A stretch of DNA of 64,000 bases from JABDMH01 sp965223105 (GCA_965223105.1 OZ244987.1:2666001-2730000), one strand, 5' to 3'; shown: positions 43,908 to 52,924, counted from the stretch's first letter. The notes: generated by a model not told the origin, from the sequence alone. Numbers and translations are program-made.

Positions 43908-45338
43908 ATGATAGATAAAATCAAACGGCTAGAAAATCAAGCAAGCTACTTAGAACCTGATCTCAATCAGAAGAACATATGGGATCGGGAGGTTTTGCAG
44001 TATTGTGATCGGTTCTTGCGTGAGATAGAGGAAATTCCCGTTTATTCCCCAGACAATGGCTCTTTAGAGCAACTTTATGGCCAGCCATTTCAAGAGAATC
44101 CAAGAGATATGATGCAAATACTCTCGATTATTGAGCAGGCAGTGGACCGAACCGGCATCAATCCAGCAGGTCCGGGACATATGGGCTACGTGCCGGGTGG
44201 CGGTGTGGTACCTACTGCCTACGGTGATTATCTGGCTGCGATCACCAACCGGTATGCTGGTATCACTTATGCCAATCCTGGTGCGGTTCTTACAGAGGAA
44301 ATGTGCATTCAGTGGATGGCAGAGCTCGTGGGATATTCTCACACAGCCGTGGGAAATCTGACATCAGGAGGCTCGATCGCTACATTAATAGCGATGGTTA
44401 GTGCCAGGGACCACCATGGTTTGACTCCACAAACAATTGGCACAGCGGTCATTTACGCCACCCCACAACTGCACCACTGCATCCATAAGGCTCTAAGGAT
44501 TATTGGATTAGATCATGCCATAACCCGATCGATTTCCATGAATTCAGCATACAAAATGGATACGGATGATCTTGAAAGGCAGCTAACTAAGGACCGCCGG
44601 AAAGGCTTGAAACCCTTTTTGGTTCTTGGATCTGCAGGCAGCACTGATACCGGCGTTGTGGATCCTCTAGATCGCATAGCGGAAATCGCTACTGAATACC
44701 AATGCTGGTTTCACATCGATGCAGCCTATGGTGGATTCTTCCTTTTGGTGGAGCAAATACAATCCCTTTTTCACGGAATTGGGCGGTCTGACTCTATTGT
44801 AATGGATCCACATAAAGGACTATTTCTTTCCTATGGCACAGGTGCTGTCTTAGTAAAAGATGCTGATTCAGTGCTTAAATCACATCACTATATTGCCAAT
44901 TACATGCAGGATGCTTATGCTGCAAATCACAGCTACAGCCCTGCCGATCTATCACCAGAGTTAACCAAGCATTACCGGGGACTCAGGATGTGGTTGTCCC
45001 TGCAATTATTTGGAATTGCACCTTTTAGGGCGGCACTGGAAGAAAAGATACTCTTGACCCAATACTTTTATTCGGAAGTCGCAAAACTTGGCTTTACTGT
45101 AGGTCCCAAACCGCAATTATCAGTATGCATTTTCCGCTGGATACCCAAAGACGGAGATCCCGGTGAATTTAACCGCGTGCTGGTCGAGCAGATTCAGACC
45201 AGCGGGAAAATCTTTCTCTCTTCCACGACCATCGATGGAGTCTACTGGCTGCGGATTTGCGTCATGGTCTTTCGCACCCATTTAAAGCATGTCAATTTGT
45301 TATTAGACATGTTGGCTGAAATGACCGCAGAAAAATGA
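43908..45338 (+). CDS. PLP-dependent group II decarboxylase-like protein, divergent
   Basis: The 476-residue protein has the group II decarboxylase layout. There are PAGPGHMGYVPGGGVVPTAYGDYLAAITNRYAG and VGYSHTAVGNLTSGGSIATLIAMVSAR, then FHIDAAYGGFFLL with the PLP-binding aspartate, and the Schiff-base Lys303 in MDPHKGLFLSYGTGAVLVKD. It differs from the first decarboxylase (26570-27979) in the substrate-proximal segments (GHMGYVPGG in place of HWQHPGFMAFF), so the substrate is likely different and unknown. The C-terminus (GKIFLSSTTIDGVYWLRICVMVFRTH) is normal for the fold. It is divergent from coaD and ends at a shared hairpin with the convergent kinase gene. Confidence 0.75.
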   Translation: MIDKIKRLENQASYLEPDLNQKNIWDREVLQYCDRFLREIEEIPVYSPDNGSLEQLYGQPFQENPRDMMQILSIIEQAVDRTGINPAGPGHMGYVPGGGVVPTAYGDYLAAITNRYAGITYANPGAVLTEEMCIQWMAELVGYSHTAVGNLTSGGSIATLIAMVSARDHHGLTPQTIGTAVIYATPQLHHCIHKALRIIGLDHAITRSISMNSAYKMDTDDLERQLTKDRRKGLKPFLVLGSAGSTDTGVVDPLDRIAEIATEYQCWFHIDAAYGGFFLLVEQIQSLFHGIGRSDSIVMDPHKGLFLSYGTGAVLVKDADSVLKSHHYIANYMQDAYAANHSYSPADLSPELTKHYRGLRMWLSLQLFGIAPFRAALEEKILLTQYFYSEVAKLGFTVGPKPQLSVCIFRWIPKDGDPGEFNRVLVEQIQTSGKIFLSSTTIDGVYWLRICVMVFRTHLKHVNLLLDMLAEMTAEK

Positions 45339-45341
45339 GAA

Positions 45342-45372
45342 ATTTTCCCAAACAAACAGCTTTGGAAAATTG
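45342..45372. terminator. Bidirectional hairpin, AATTTTCC stem
   Basis: AATTTTCC at 45342-45349 pairs with GGAAAATT at 45365-45372, extended by AAA/TTT after one bulged C. It lies between the convergent ends at 45338 and 45397. A-T content gives T-rich flanks on either strand. Confidence 0.5.
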
Positions 45373-45396
45373 GATCAAGAACTTCCTGTGCCCGTA

Positions 45397-46431
45397 TCAA
45401 TACAACGAATTAACTAAAGACTGCAGCAGTGCCATTTGATTGCGTGCTCTAACTAAATTGTGATGAGGATGATCAATTTTATAGTATTGGTTACCCGACA
45501 GATAGTCGGTAAGGAAACGAAGACATTGTTCAAAAACAATATAGCCTGCGCCCTGGGGTAAGGCAACAATTTCGACATCGGTCAACGAAGATGCGATACC
45601 ACTGATGTAGCCTTCATGTAATGCGTCATACATCTCCTTAAGAAAAAAAATTTCGGAAACATTCGCATGATCCTCGGGTACCGAACTCGCGATACTTCTC
45701 ACCAAGTCTCCGAAATCATGGAGGGGTGTTCCGGGCATCACGGTATCCAGATCTATGATTGCCAAAGGTTTGTTGGTCGGATCAAAAAGAACATTCGTAC
45801 TCTTGGGATCATTATGAGCCACCCTAACCGCAACCTTCAGATTCGAAAATTCAGTGAGAATGAAGTAATACTCCTCAATAAGATCAATGAGCTCTTTGAC
45901 CTGGCTTCTTGGTTGCTCGGTATTTTCTAAAGCCTTTTTGTACATCTTCCAACGATGCAGCGGATCATGGAAGTTTGGAATGGTCATGTTTAACCTTGCA
46001 GCATCTAACGTAGAAAGGGAAGCAGCAAACTTACCAAAAGCGAGCGCAGTCAGATAGGCTTCTTGAGGACTGCTTAGCATACTCTTCTCATGGCTGTTTT
46101 CGATAAATGTGAGACAACGCCAAAAGCCATTCTGAGGATCTTCGTAATAGAGCTCTCCAGAGCGGGTCTCTACCAAGGCAGGCGTTTCAAGGTCATATAG
46201 CGGATCGGATAGCAAGTGATCGGTGACGATATCTATATTCTCTATTGTGAGTGTTGCCTCGCGAAAAACATGGGTATTTACTTGTTGTAAAATAAAATCC
46301 TTCTCATGAAAATTTATGACAAAGGTCTGATGTACCAGGCCAGAGTCTAACCTTGTGGATTTAATCGGCATCGTATCAGACCAATAGGCCTCAATAACTT
46401 CAGGTGGCACTTTAATCCCTTCCATTACCAT
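45397..46431 (-). CDS. APH-fold sugar kinase, NahK-like (N-acetylhexosamine 1-kinase family)
   Basis: The 344-residue protein has the aminoglycoside phosphotransferase fold. The catalytic loop VRVAHNDPKSTNVLFD is followed by AIIDLDTVMPGTPLHDFGDLVRS, the sequence that distinguishes N-acetylhexosamine kinases such as NahK. The N-terminal lobe contains FILQQVNTHVFREATLTIENID. It probably phosphorylates GlcNAc or GalNAc at C1, but the substrate is inferred. Its start overlaps the stop of dinB by seven bases, so it is likely co-transcribed with it, a pairing without an obvious shared role. Confidence 0.7.
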   Translation of the reverse strand: MVMEGIKVPPEVIEAYWSDTMPIKSTRLDSGLVHQTFVINFHEKDFILQQVNTHVFREATLTIENIDIVTDHLLSDPLYDLETPALVETRSGELYYEDPQNGFWRCLTFIENSHEKSMLSSPQEAYLTALAFGKFAASLSTLDAARLNMTIPNFHDPLHRWKMYKKALENTEQPRSQVKELIDLIEEYYFILTEFSNLKVAVRVAHNDPKSTNVLFDPTNKPLAIIDLDTVMPGTPLHDFGDLVRSIASSVPEDHANVSEIFFLKEMYDALHEGYISGIASSLTDVEIVALPQGAGYIVFEQCLRFLTDYLSGNQYYKIDHPHHNLVRARNQMALLQSLVNSLY

Positions 46432-47489
46432 GAGAAAGTCAATTGTAGGTTGCGCGCATTTCTTGGTTCCAGATTACTCAATCCAAGACCGAGGAGTCTG
46501 AGTCCCCTGTCTGGATCTCTGTGCAAATCAAACAGCTCTAGAGCAACCGCAAGAATTTTGTTAGGATCGTCTAAGTAAGTAGCCAAGGTCTTGCTCCGAG
46601 TGAGTGTGGTAAAATCTGGATACCTATATTTCAAGTGAATGGTTTTTCCCTTTACCTGCAACCGGAAAAGTGATTTCGAGAGACTGTCTGACAGCTTTTT
46701 CAAAACCAACACAGCCTCCTCTCTGGTTATAATGTCTTCCTCGAAGGTGCGCTCCACACTTATCGACTTTCGCTCTCGACTAGGGGTCACCTTCCTTTCG
46801 TCGATGCCCCGGCAAACATTGTAATAGTACCGACCTGCCTTGCCGAAATGCTTGATCAAAGTGCGTTGATCCACTTTCTGTAGATCACCTCCTGTATGGA
46901 TGCCCAGGGACTTCATTTTTTTTGTAGTTACTGGCCCTACACCAAAGAATTTTTCAATCGACAATTGCGTAATGAAATCGGTAACCTGATTTGGTGCAAT
47001 GACGGTAAGTCCGTCCGGTTTATTCATATCTGAGGCAATTTTAGCCAAAAATTTGTTGATTGATATTCCAGCAGTGCACGTTAGCATGGTGACTTTCAGA
47101 ATCTCATTTTTAATCTCCTGAGCGATTATGGTTGCCGAAGGAATCTCAAGCTTGTTTTTTGTTACATCAAGGTAGGCTTCATCCAATGACAACGGTTCCA
47201 CCAAGTCGGTGTATTTACCAAAAATTTCCCTAATTTGGTTCGAGACCTCTTTGTATCTACCAAAACGGTGGGGTACGATAACCAAATCCTTGCATCTCTG
47301 CTTAGCCATGGCCATCGGCATTGCGGAATAAATTCCAAAATTGCGAGCTTCATAACTAGCCGCAGCAACTACCGATCGCTTAGAGTCTCCTCCTACGACT
47401 ACTGGCTTCCCCTTGAGTTCAGGGTTGTCTCTCTGCTCGACTGATGCAAAATACGCATCCATATCCACGTGAATGATCTTTCTTTCCAT
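46425..47489 (-). CDS. dinB: DNA polymerase IV (Y-family translesion polymerase)
   Basis: The 354-residue protein has the catalytic HVDMDAYFASVE (Asp9) and SLDEAYLDV with Asp103 and Glu104. It also has LTCTAGISINKFLAKIASDMNKPDG and the helix-hairpin-helix KKMKSLGIHTGGDLQ. The little-finger domain contains RKSISVERTFEED. Length matches DinB. It bypasses DNA lesions in the cytoplasm. It precedes the NahK-like kinase gene, overlapping its start by seven bases. No LexA-like operator was identified upstream. Confidence 0.92.
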   Translation of the reverse strand: MERKIIHVDMDAYFASVEQRDNPELKGKPVVVGGDSKRSVVAAASYEARNFGIYSAMPMAMAKQRCKDLVIVPHRFGRYKEVSNQIREIFGKYTDLVEPLSLDEAYLDVTKNKLEIPSATIIAQEIKNEILKVTMLTCTAGISINKFLAKIASDMNKPDGLTVIAPNQVTDFITQLSIEKFFGVGPVTTKKMKSLGIHTGGDLQKVDQRTLIKHFGKAGRYYYNVCRGIDERKVTPSRERKSISVERTFEEDIITREEAVLVLKKLSDSLSKSLFRLQVKGKTIHLKYRYPDFTTLTRSKTLATYLDDPNKILAVALELFDLHRDPDRGLRLLGLGLSNLEPRNARNLQLTFSW

Positions 47490-47782
47490 GACCTACTCTC
47501 AGCGCAGTACAACATAAGGTTTTTTACAAATTTGTGTCTGATCATGCCTTGAGTTTGGTACGCTCTATTCTGGCAAACAAGCACCAGTATGCCGCATCTG
47601 ATGTAAGTCATTTTGGAGTCCAGATTAAATATTGACTGAAGTGGTTCTGATACCACCTGAATTGGTCCAAAGCGTTATATTGCCAACTTCAGATTGGGAG
47701 CTGGCCCGCTGAGGGCATAGGAGTGCTTGTAACGAGCAGATCTTCTTTGTACTTACTATTCTAGTCAATTTGACAAAGCCAA

Positions 47783-48490
47783 TTGGATTCATTCAGCCCA
47801 TATGGAATTGAGCATGTTCTTTCGGTGCTCTCTATGCTGACCATTGGCATGCTATGGATTTACTCTGGCAAGAGACTTAATGAAGCATGGCAACCGCTCT
47901 GGGGTTTCGGCTTTTCACTATTGCTCCCGACTTTGATTATCTATGACTTAACCTCTATATTTCTCACTGGTAAGTTCAATCTCCAGACCGATCTACCGCT
48001 GCATATCTGCCGTATTCTTCCTTTTGTAGTACCTTTTGTCCTCTATTTTAAAAACCGCGCTGCCTTTGGTGTATTATATTATCTGATTTTTGGCGGTACT
48101 TTGCAGGCCATATTAACTCCGGACCTGCAAGATCCGTTTCCAACTTACGAATTTTGGAGATATTGGCTTTTACATGTAGGCCTTATCAATACCGCGGCTT
48201 ACATGATCTTTGTCTATGGTTTTGTTCCAACTATGAGGGATTTGTGGCGAGCGGTCATCGCAGCACAAGGATATCTTGTAATGACCCTGGTCATCAATCT
48301 GACGCTTGGTTCTAATTATGGATATACGATGGAAAAACCTCCTGTCAACAGTGTTGCTGACTTCTTGGGACCCTGGCCATGGTATATCTTGAGTGGAGAG
48401 CTCTTGATGGGTGCCCTCTTTCTCATGTTATACCTTCCATTCGGGATAATCAGCTATTACCAAACGGGTATTAGTTCAAGACATGGCTAG
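47783..48490 (+). CDS. TIGR02206/YwaF-like integral membrane protein
   Basis: The 235-residue protein has about seven hydrophobic segments. Its start, (M)DSFSPYGIEHVLSVLSMLTIG, matches the family's usual opening FSPYGxEH, which supports TTG at 47783 as start; a stop lies four codons upstream and no ATG precedes this motif. Other hallmarks are LPLHICRILPFVVPF and YGYTMEKPPVNSVADFLGPWPWYI. The family is of unknown function (TMEM164-like in eukaryotes). The 3' end overlaps the convergent 48471-48812 gene by 20 bases. Confidence 0.7.
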   Translation: MDSFSPYGIEHVLSVLSMLTIGMLWIYSGKRLNEAWQPLWGFGFSLLLPTLIIYDLTSIFLTGKFNLQTDLPLHICRILPFVVPFVLYFKNRAAFGVLYYLIFGGTLQAILTPDLQDPFPTYEFWRYWLLHVGLINTAAYMIFVYGFVPTMRDLWRAVIAAQGYLVMTLVINLTLGSNYGYTMEKPPVNSVADFLGPWPWYILSGELLMGALFLMLYLPFGIISYYQTGISSRHG

Positions 48491-48812
48491 CAAACAACAT
48501 ACCCATGCGAGCATCATATGAAACTTGAATCTTCAGTTTCAATAGATCCTGTTTGTATGGATACTTGTGGGCATCAATTATAAAAACTTTACAACCCAAT
48601 GCATCTGCAAGCTCTTTGTGTTCGGTTTTCCAGCAGTGAGCAAGCTCCAAAGTCGTTGCATGGTAGTCTTTGTCCCACTTTCTGCCTATAACCACTTGCA
48701 GATAAATGATCCCATTCCGAAATGCCAGTAACCGTGATGACAGCCCATATCCTACACGGTAATACATGTCCGTCTTGAAATAATGCTTTCTGTTAATTTC
48801 TTCTATACTCAT
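48471..48812 (-). CDS. Conserved-looking small protein of unknown function
   Basis: The 113-residue protein reads MSIEEINRKHYFKTDMYYRVGYGLSSRL and later HATTLELAHCWKTEHKELADALGCKVFIIDAHKYPYKQDLLKLKIQVSYDARM. It has no signal peptide or membrane segment and is rich in aromatic and basic residues. I do not recognise a family. Length and the even amino-acid spread make coding likely, but its 20-base overlap with the convergent membrane-protein gene is a mild caution. Confidence 0.5.
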   Translation of the reverse strand: MSIEEINRKHYFKTDMYYRVGYGLSSRLLAFRNGIIYLQVVIGRKWDKDYHATTLELAHCWKTEHKELADALGCKVFIIDAHKYPYKQDLLKLKIQVSYDARMGMLFASHVLN

Positions 48813-49045
48813 TGCATTCCACGAGGCAACAAAAATTAAGCCAGAAATACCTTTGCTAGGGTCCCCGGAATTCTGTGTTTACCAACTGGCCACGACATTA
48901 ACTTCGTCTTAAGATTTAGGATGGGGACTTGTTGGGATTCGCAGTAGGCATCGAGATATCGGCAGACTTGGCTCATTCGACTGCATCGAAGTAAGCGCTC
49001 TGGTAGTGAGGGCAAGATTTCAATAAGATCCAGTAATCAAATCTT

Positions 49046-49053
49046 TATCTTTG
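49046..49053 (+). promoter_or_regulatory. -7 box (TATCTTTG) for the rhodanese gene
   Basis: Exact TAnnTTTG, ending six bases before the ATG at 49060. The implied transcript start falls at or next to the ATG, so the message would be leaderless or nearly so. It overlaps the alternative TTG start at 49051. Confidence 0.4.
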
Positions 49054-49059
49054 AAGATC

Positions 49060-49446
49060 ATGAAAGGCCTTTATTCCATCCTGCTGGTAATTGGTAGTAC
49101 AATTTTGGCTTGCAAGACTTCCCCTATTGAAACAACCAGTTTTAAAGATGTTAGCGCTGAGCACATCAGGAAGTTGTCGAAAGAGAGGGAGGTTGTCTTC
49201 ATCGATGTACGAACACCAGGCGAGACGGCGAGTGGAATGATTGAGGGCGCAAGTCAACTTGATTTTCGTGATTCCACCTTTGTTAGTAAACTGGATGGAC
49301 TGGATCGAAATGCGACCTATATTGTTTATTGTGCGAAGGGTAGCAGGAGCAGCCAAGCCATGCAAATAATGAAACAGATGGGATTTGCTGAGGTATATAA
49401 CCTCAGTGGAGGATACCACCAATGGATCTCTGAGGAGGAAAAATGA
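49060..49446 (+). CDS. Rhodanese-like lipoprotein
   Basis: Starting at ATG 49060 the protein has 128 residues. A TTG three codons earlier is in frame but overlaps a -7 box. A lipobox is visible (VIGSTILAC, Cys18). The rhodanese domain includes VVFIDVRTPGETASGMIEGASQLDF, and the catalytic loop VYCAKGSRSSQAM has the active-site Cys. It would transfer sulfane sulfur or bind thiols on the outer face of a membrane. The stop overlaps the start of the desaturase gene (ATGA), so both are translated from one message. Confidence 0.75.
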   Translation: MKGLYSILLVIGSTILACKTSPIETTSFKDVSAEHIRKLSKEREVVFIDVRTPGETASGMIEGASQLDFRDSTFVSKLDGLDRNATYIVYCAKGSRSSQAMQIMKQMGFAEVYNLSGGYHQWISEEEK

Positions 49447-50477
49447 ACTATTGGCATGTTTTTTTGGATGGTTATCGTGGTTATGCTCAATATCTGTGGA
49501 ATGAGATAAGTAATCCCTCCTGGCACAACTATTTCTACTGGCTCATTCTTGTTTCGCTATTTTTTTTGGGATTAGAATGGTCCAGGCCCTGGCGAAAAGA
49601 CCAACCCAAATTTCGTAAAGATTTTTGGCTTGACGCATTCTACATGTTTTTCAACTTCTTTCTGTTTTCCTTGATTATTTATAATGCTGCCAGTGACGTG
49701 GTGGTGATCTTCTTTAATGATTGGATCAATCGATTGTTTGGTATAGATCTGACCTCACTTAATCCCATGAGTGATTGGCCAATGTGGTCTATTTTACTCG
49801 TGGGATTTGTTGTAAGGGATTTTGTACAGTGGTGGATACATCGGTTGTTGCATCGCTCAAGTTGGTTGTGGGAATTTCATAAAGTTCATCATTCTGTGGA
49901 GCAGATGGGATTCGCTGCACAATTGAGATATCATTGGATGGAGAATGTCGTTTACCGTAGTATCGAATATATTCCGCTGGCTCTTCTCGGTATTGGCTTG
50001 TATGATTTCTTTATCATTCACATATTTACCTTAGCAGTTGGTCATTTTAATCACAGCAATTTGACGGTTAAGGGTATCGTGTCGGCCGGTGTAGTTGGGG
50101 CACTAGTGGGCATTGCCATCGCCAGCAATTCCTTTGACATTCATTTGTTTCCTGATCCGTCTGTATTGGCGGCCATAGCGATCATCTTGGGATCTGCTGC
50201 TTTGTTTGGCATCCTCTTGGGTCCACTTATGAAAAAGGTGTTCAATAATCCAGAAATGCATATTTGGCACCATGCCTATGACTTACCAGTAGACAGACCT
50301 TACGGAGTAAATTTTGGATTGAGCCTCGCCATTTGGGACTATCTCTTCGGTACAGCCTACATTCCGCATGATGGCCGAGATATCAAGCTTGGTTTTCCGG
50401 GAGTTGAAACTTTCCCCAAAACTTTCATCAGGCAAAATCTCCACGGATATGTAAATGATGGGAGCGAAGGAAGATAA
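49443..50477 (+). CDS. Sterol desaturase/fatty acid hydroxylase family membrane protein
   Basis: The 344-residue protein has four or more hydrophobic segments and the di-iron histidine pattern: His133-x3-His137 (WIHRLLHRS), His146-x2-His149-His150 (EFHKVHHS), His in GHFNHSNL, and HIWHHAYD near residue 275. Family members hydroxylate or desaturate lipids using O2 in the membrane. The lipid here is unknown. Its ATG overlaps the rhodanese stop by four bases, suggesting that the two are co-expressed. Confidence 0.8.
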   Translation: MNYWHVFLDGYRGYAQYLWNEISNPSWHNYFYWLILVSLFFLGLEWSRPWRKDQPKFRKDFWLDAFYMFFNFFLFSLIIYNAASDVVVIFFNDWINRLFGIDLTSLNPMSDWPMWSILLVGFVVRDFVQWWIHRLLHRSSWLWEFHKVHHSVEQMGFAAQLRYHWMENVVYRSIEYIPLALLGIGLYDFFIIHIFTLAVGHFNHSNLTVKGIVSAGVVGALVGIAIASNSFDIHLFPDPSVLAAIAIILGSAALFGILLGPLMKKVFNNPEMHIWHHAYDLPVDRPYGVNFGLSLAIWDYLFGTAYIPHDGRDIKLGFPGVETFPKTFIRQNLHGYVNDGSEGR

Positions 50478-50594
50478 TCTAGCAACCATGCCGCAATTTT
50501 TAGTGATTTGGTTTTTACTCCGTTTAATGACAATCTGAGGTTTGTTTCGATCGTTCTTCTACTTTATTACAGTCTATTCTTTCAAATCTTACTT

Positions 50595-51029
50595 ATGCGA
50601 TTTCTGCCCATATATTCGATCGGAGCCTTAATGATTTTACTGGTGGCTTCTGGTTGCAGTAAAGATAATGATGGTGATGGTCCTGATAATATCATTGGTA
50701 GCTGGACGGTTGACGGTGGCACTGCAGTGGCTACAACCGGTGGTGCCGAAGTGTACAATGGTGACTTAACAGCTTCCGGCACCTTTGTCTTTAATCAAGA
50801 CAGTACGGGAACTGTCGATATGATGCTTGCCTTTGAAAACAGTACTTCAACACTCAGGGGAGACTTTGCCTGGATCAAAGGAGGCAACAACATTATTCTG
50901 AATGAAGGCACGGCCAATGAACTTAGACTCCAACGAACCCGAAATGAACGAGATACTCAGGAGTTGGCATTTAGCCAGGAGGATTCCGGCACTATAGTGG
51001 AATTCAAGATTGTGTTGAGGCGTCAATAG
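50595..51029 (+). CDS. Lipocalin-like lipoprotein
   Basis: I choose ATG 50595 because MRFLPIYSIGALMILLVASGC is a standard lipoprotein signal (Cys21). A longer reading adds 29 hydrophobic residues that would spoil the export signal. The 144-residue protein then has a short Asp/Gly-rich linker (SKDNDGDGPDN), perhaps calcium-binding. A domain starting NIIGSWTVDGGTAV follows, with strand-turn patterns like small lipocalin-type domains of Bacteroidota. Function unknown. It follows the desaturase by about 120 bp. Confidence 0.6.
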   Translation: MRFLPIYSIGALMILLVASGCSKDNDGDGPDNIIGSWTVDGGTAVATTGGAEVYNGDLTASGTFVFNQDSTGTVDMMLAFENSTSTLRGDFAWIKGGNNIILNEGTANELRLQRTRNERDTQELAFSQEDSGTIVEFKIVLRRQ

Positions 51030-51053
51030 CTGATTATCCCAAGGCTGATATGA

Positions 51054-51944
51054 TCACTTTTCGCCATTTCGCAACGAAAAGACCCTGGACAGATTAAAGC
51101 CAAAATGGATCCCTCCATCAAACCAATCTCCTACTGTCTCTGCTATAAAGCCCTTGTAGATCATGGATGTACTATTTGTGAAATGCAGCTGGAAGACATG
51201 ACCACCGGTCTCAATATCAAACCCAATTGAAAAGCTGTTTCTATAATTGTCAGCAATCTGATCCGGCAAAACGTAATAGTACTCCAGATTGATACTGACA
51301 CGTCTTGAGATTTTTTGGCGACCTCCGATTCCAAAGGCAATCACATCATTTTTTTCCTCTTTCGTTTGAACCAGGTTGCGGTGGAGAAAAGTGGGCATGA
51401 TTTGTAGGCTGAATGACTCACTAAACTTCCGAGCAACGAGAAGTTGATGCGTATAATATAGCCTTGATGAAAAGAGATTACTGGCATCGGGATCTTCAAA
51501 ACGTAAAGTATTGACAGCAGCGGTGCCGATGTATGATAGGCCTACCGGGGTACTTTTTGCTCCTGTTTTTTGACGGATGAAGTGGTATTTCGCATAAAGG
51601 TCATAAGTTTTTTCTAAGCTACTTCGACCTGCACCAATGGTTAAGCGGTTGGTCAGACCCCAATCTGCTCCGATGCGAATCGTTGCTGCATCAAGGCCAA
51701 ATAAATCATACAAGCCATTCTCAAGAAAGCCGAATCGGTGCGAAATCTTGATGTCCAGAATCCCCTCAGGTGTGTTTTCAATGCTATGGCCATTTATAAT
51801 ACGACTGGTTTTAAATATGGCCTCCACAAAAGAGACCTCTTCCGTCTGTTCCTCTTCCAACATGGCCAGTAAGTCTTCCTGAGAAACAGTCCAGACGCAG
51901 AAATTCGTAGTCATCAGAAATATCAACACCCATCTCATGATCAC
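51054..51944 (-). CDS. DUF5777-type outer-membrane barrel protein
   Basis: The 296-residue protein has a signal peptide (MIMRWVLIFLMTTNFCVWTVSQ). A short acidic segment follows (EDLLAMLEEEQTEEVSF), then a barrel of repeated amphipathic strands: GILDIKISHRFGFLENGLYDLFGLDAATIRIGADWGLTNRLTIGAGRS is characteristic of DUF5777 barrels. ISRRVSINLEYYYVLPDQIADN and HVFQLHFTNSTSMIYKGFI are later strands. It is probably an outer-membrane protein. Its start overlaps the YceI gene stop by four bases, and it is the last gene of a four-gene minus-strand operon. Confidence 0.75.
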   Translation of the reverse strand: MIMRWVLIFLMTTNFCVWTVSQEDLLAMLEEEQTEEVSFVEAIFKTSRIINGHSIENTPEGILDIKISHRFGFLENGLYDLFGLDAATIRIGADWGLTNRLTIGAGRSSLEKTYDLYAKYHFIRQKTGAKSTPVGLSYIGTAAVNTLRFEDPDASNLFSSRLYYTHQLLVARKFSESFSLQIMPTFLHRNLVQTKEEKNDVIAFGIGGRQKISRRVSINLEYYYVLPDQIADNYRNSFSIGFDIETGGHVFQLHFTNSTSMIYKGFIAETVGDWFDGGIHFGFNLSRVFSLRNGEK

Positions 51945-52504
51945 GATTTTTCGTAGAGTTTATAGTTGCTACCAACTGTGATTTGGATCTCCTTGGCTAT
52001 TTTATCCTTTACAATTTTAGGAATTTCGATGTTAAAATCTGAGGGAGAAACTACAAAGCTAGCCTTGCCAGAAAGCGACTTGTTCTGGACTTCAATTGAT
52101 GCTACTGTGTCAATTTCCTTATCTACGTCTTTTATTGTTAAAATGCCTTTGACTGCAACTTGATAGGTTCCCTCTTTATCAATATCCAGTGCACTAAGAT
52201 CTACCTCAGTACTTTTGAACACTGCTTTGGGGTATACATCTGAAAGCATATAATTTTCATTAAAATGTGTTTGCATCAAGGCATTAGGAAAGTGAAAGCC
52301 TTTGATTAGGACCGAAAACTCAATCTTGTTTTCATCCAGATTAAGAATGCTAACTGCTTTATTATTGGTAGCTTCAATCTTCTCCAATGGAGTCTCGGAA
52401 TTGAATGAAATCGTACCACTCTTTGTGTAAAATATCTGACTGTGGCCTTCCGAATAGATCCCTAGGATCATCAAAACAAAAAACAATCCAGTAACAAACT
52501 TCAT
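51941..52504 (-). CDS. YceI-family protein, exported (first of two)
   Basis: From ATG 52504 the protein has 187 residues (MKFVTGLFFVLMILGIYSEGHSQ, signal peptide). The YceI lipocalin-like domain follows: THFNENYMLSDVYPKAVFKSTEVDLS and ASFVVSPSDFNIEIPKIVKDKIAKEIQITV. YceI folds bind long isoprenoid or fatty-acid chains in the periplasm. The ATG overlaps the stop of the OB-fold gene (ATGA), and its own stop overlaps the barrel gene start; it lies in a tight operon. It is a clear relative of the YceI at 57493-58074 (both have HFNENY and PKA.F segments). Confidence 0.85.
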   Translation of the reverse strand: MKFVTGLFFVLMILGIYSEGHSQIFYTKSGTISFNSETPLEKIEATNNKAVSILNLDENKIEFSVLIKGFHFPNALMQTHFNENYMLSDVYPKAVFKSTEVDLSALDIDKEGTYQVAVKGILTIKDVDKEIDTVASIEVQNKSLSGKASFVVSPSDFNIEIPKIVKDKIAKEIQITVGSNYKLYEKS

Positions 52505-52917
52505 GGTATAGTAATTACAGAATTTACAATGATAATATCCATCAACATTCCTGAACATTCTCCCTTTATCTCAATCTGGTCACCAGGGTTGATGGAAACA
52601 TTTTCAGGTATTAGGGTTTGATTCAGTTCACATACGACTTTTCCGATGGGGTCGTTCGTCATCAGTGTGACCGTTCCTGCACTATTATTTAATTGTATCT
52701 CTTCCACACTTCCGCTAATACTCAAAACTTTACCCAAATAGAGATCATTTGCCGCAGTTTCATCATGGCTGAATTGTTCAAACAGCTCGGCAGCAGAAAT
52801 TTCAAAGTCAGGTTTCTTATTGACAATGCCATCTCTAAAATCCAAATTGATGTAGTAGTACATCCCTCCTACGGCAATGAGAACCAGAAGAATGACGGCA
52901 AAAATGATTTTTTTCAT
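52501..52917 (-). CDS. Membrane-anchored OB-fold (tRNA_anti-like) protein
   Basis: From ATG 52917 the protein has 138 residues. MKKIIFAVILLVLIAVGGMYYYINL is an N-terminal membrane span. The soluble part has the OB-fold pattern of the tRNA_anti-like family: AAELFEQFSHDETAANDLYLGKVLSISGSVEEIQLNNSAGTVTLMT, GDQIEIKGECSGMLMDIIIVNSVI. In this family it does not bind tRNA in any proven way. The stop shares four bases with the start of the YceI gene. An upstream reading to 52959 adds 14 residues overlapping the cytochrome gene's end and is not favoured. Confidence 0.75.
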   Translation of the reverse strand: MKKIIFAVILLVLIAVGGMYYYINLDFRDGIVNKKPDFEISAAELFEQFSHDETAANDLYLGKVLSISGSVEEIQLNNSAGTVTLMTNDPIGKVVCELNQTLIPENVSINPGDQIEIKGECSGMLMDIIIVNSVITIP

Positions 52918-52924
52918 AGTGAAT

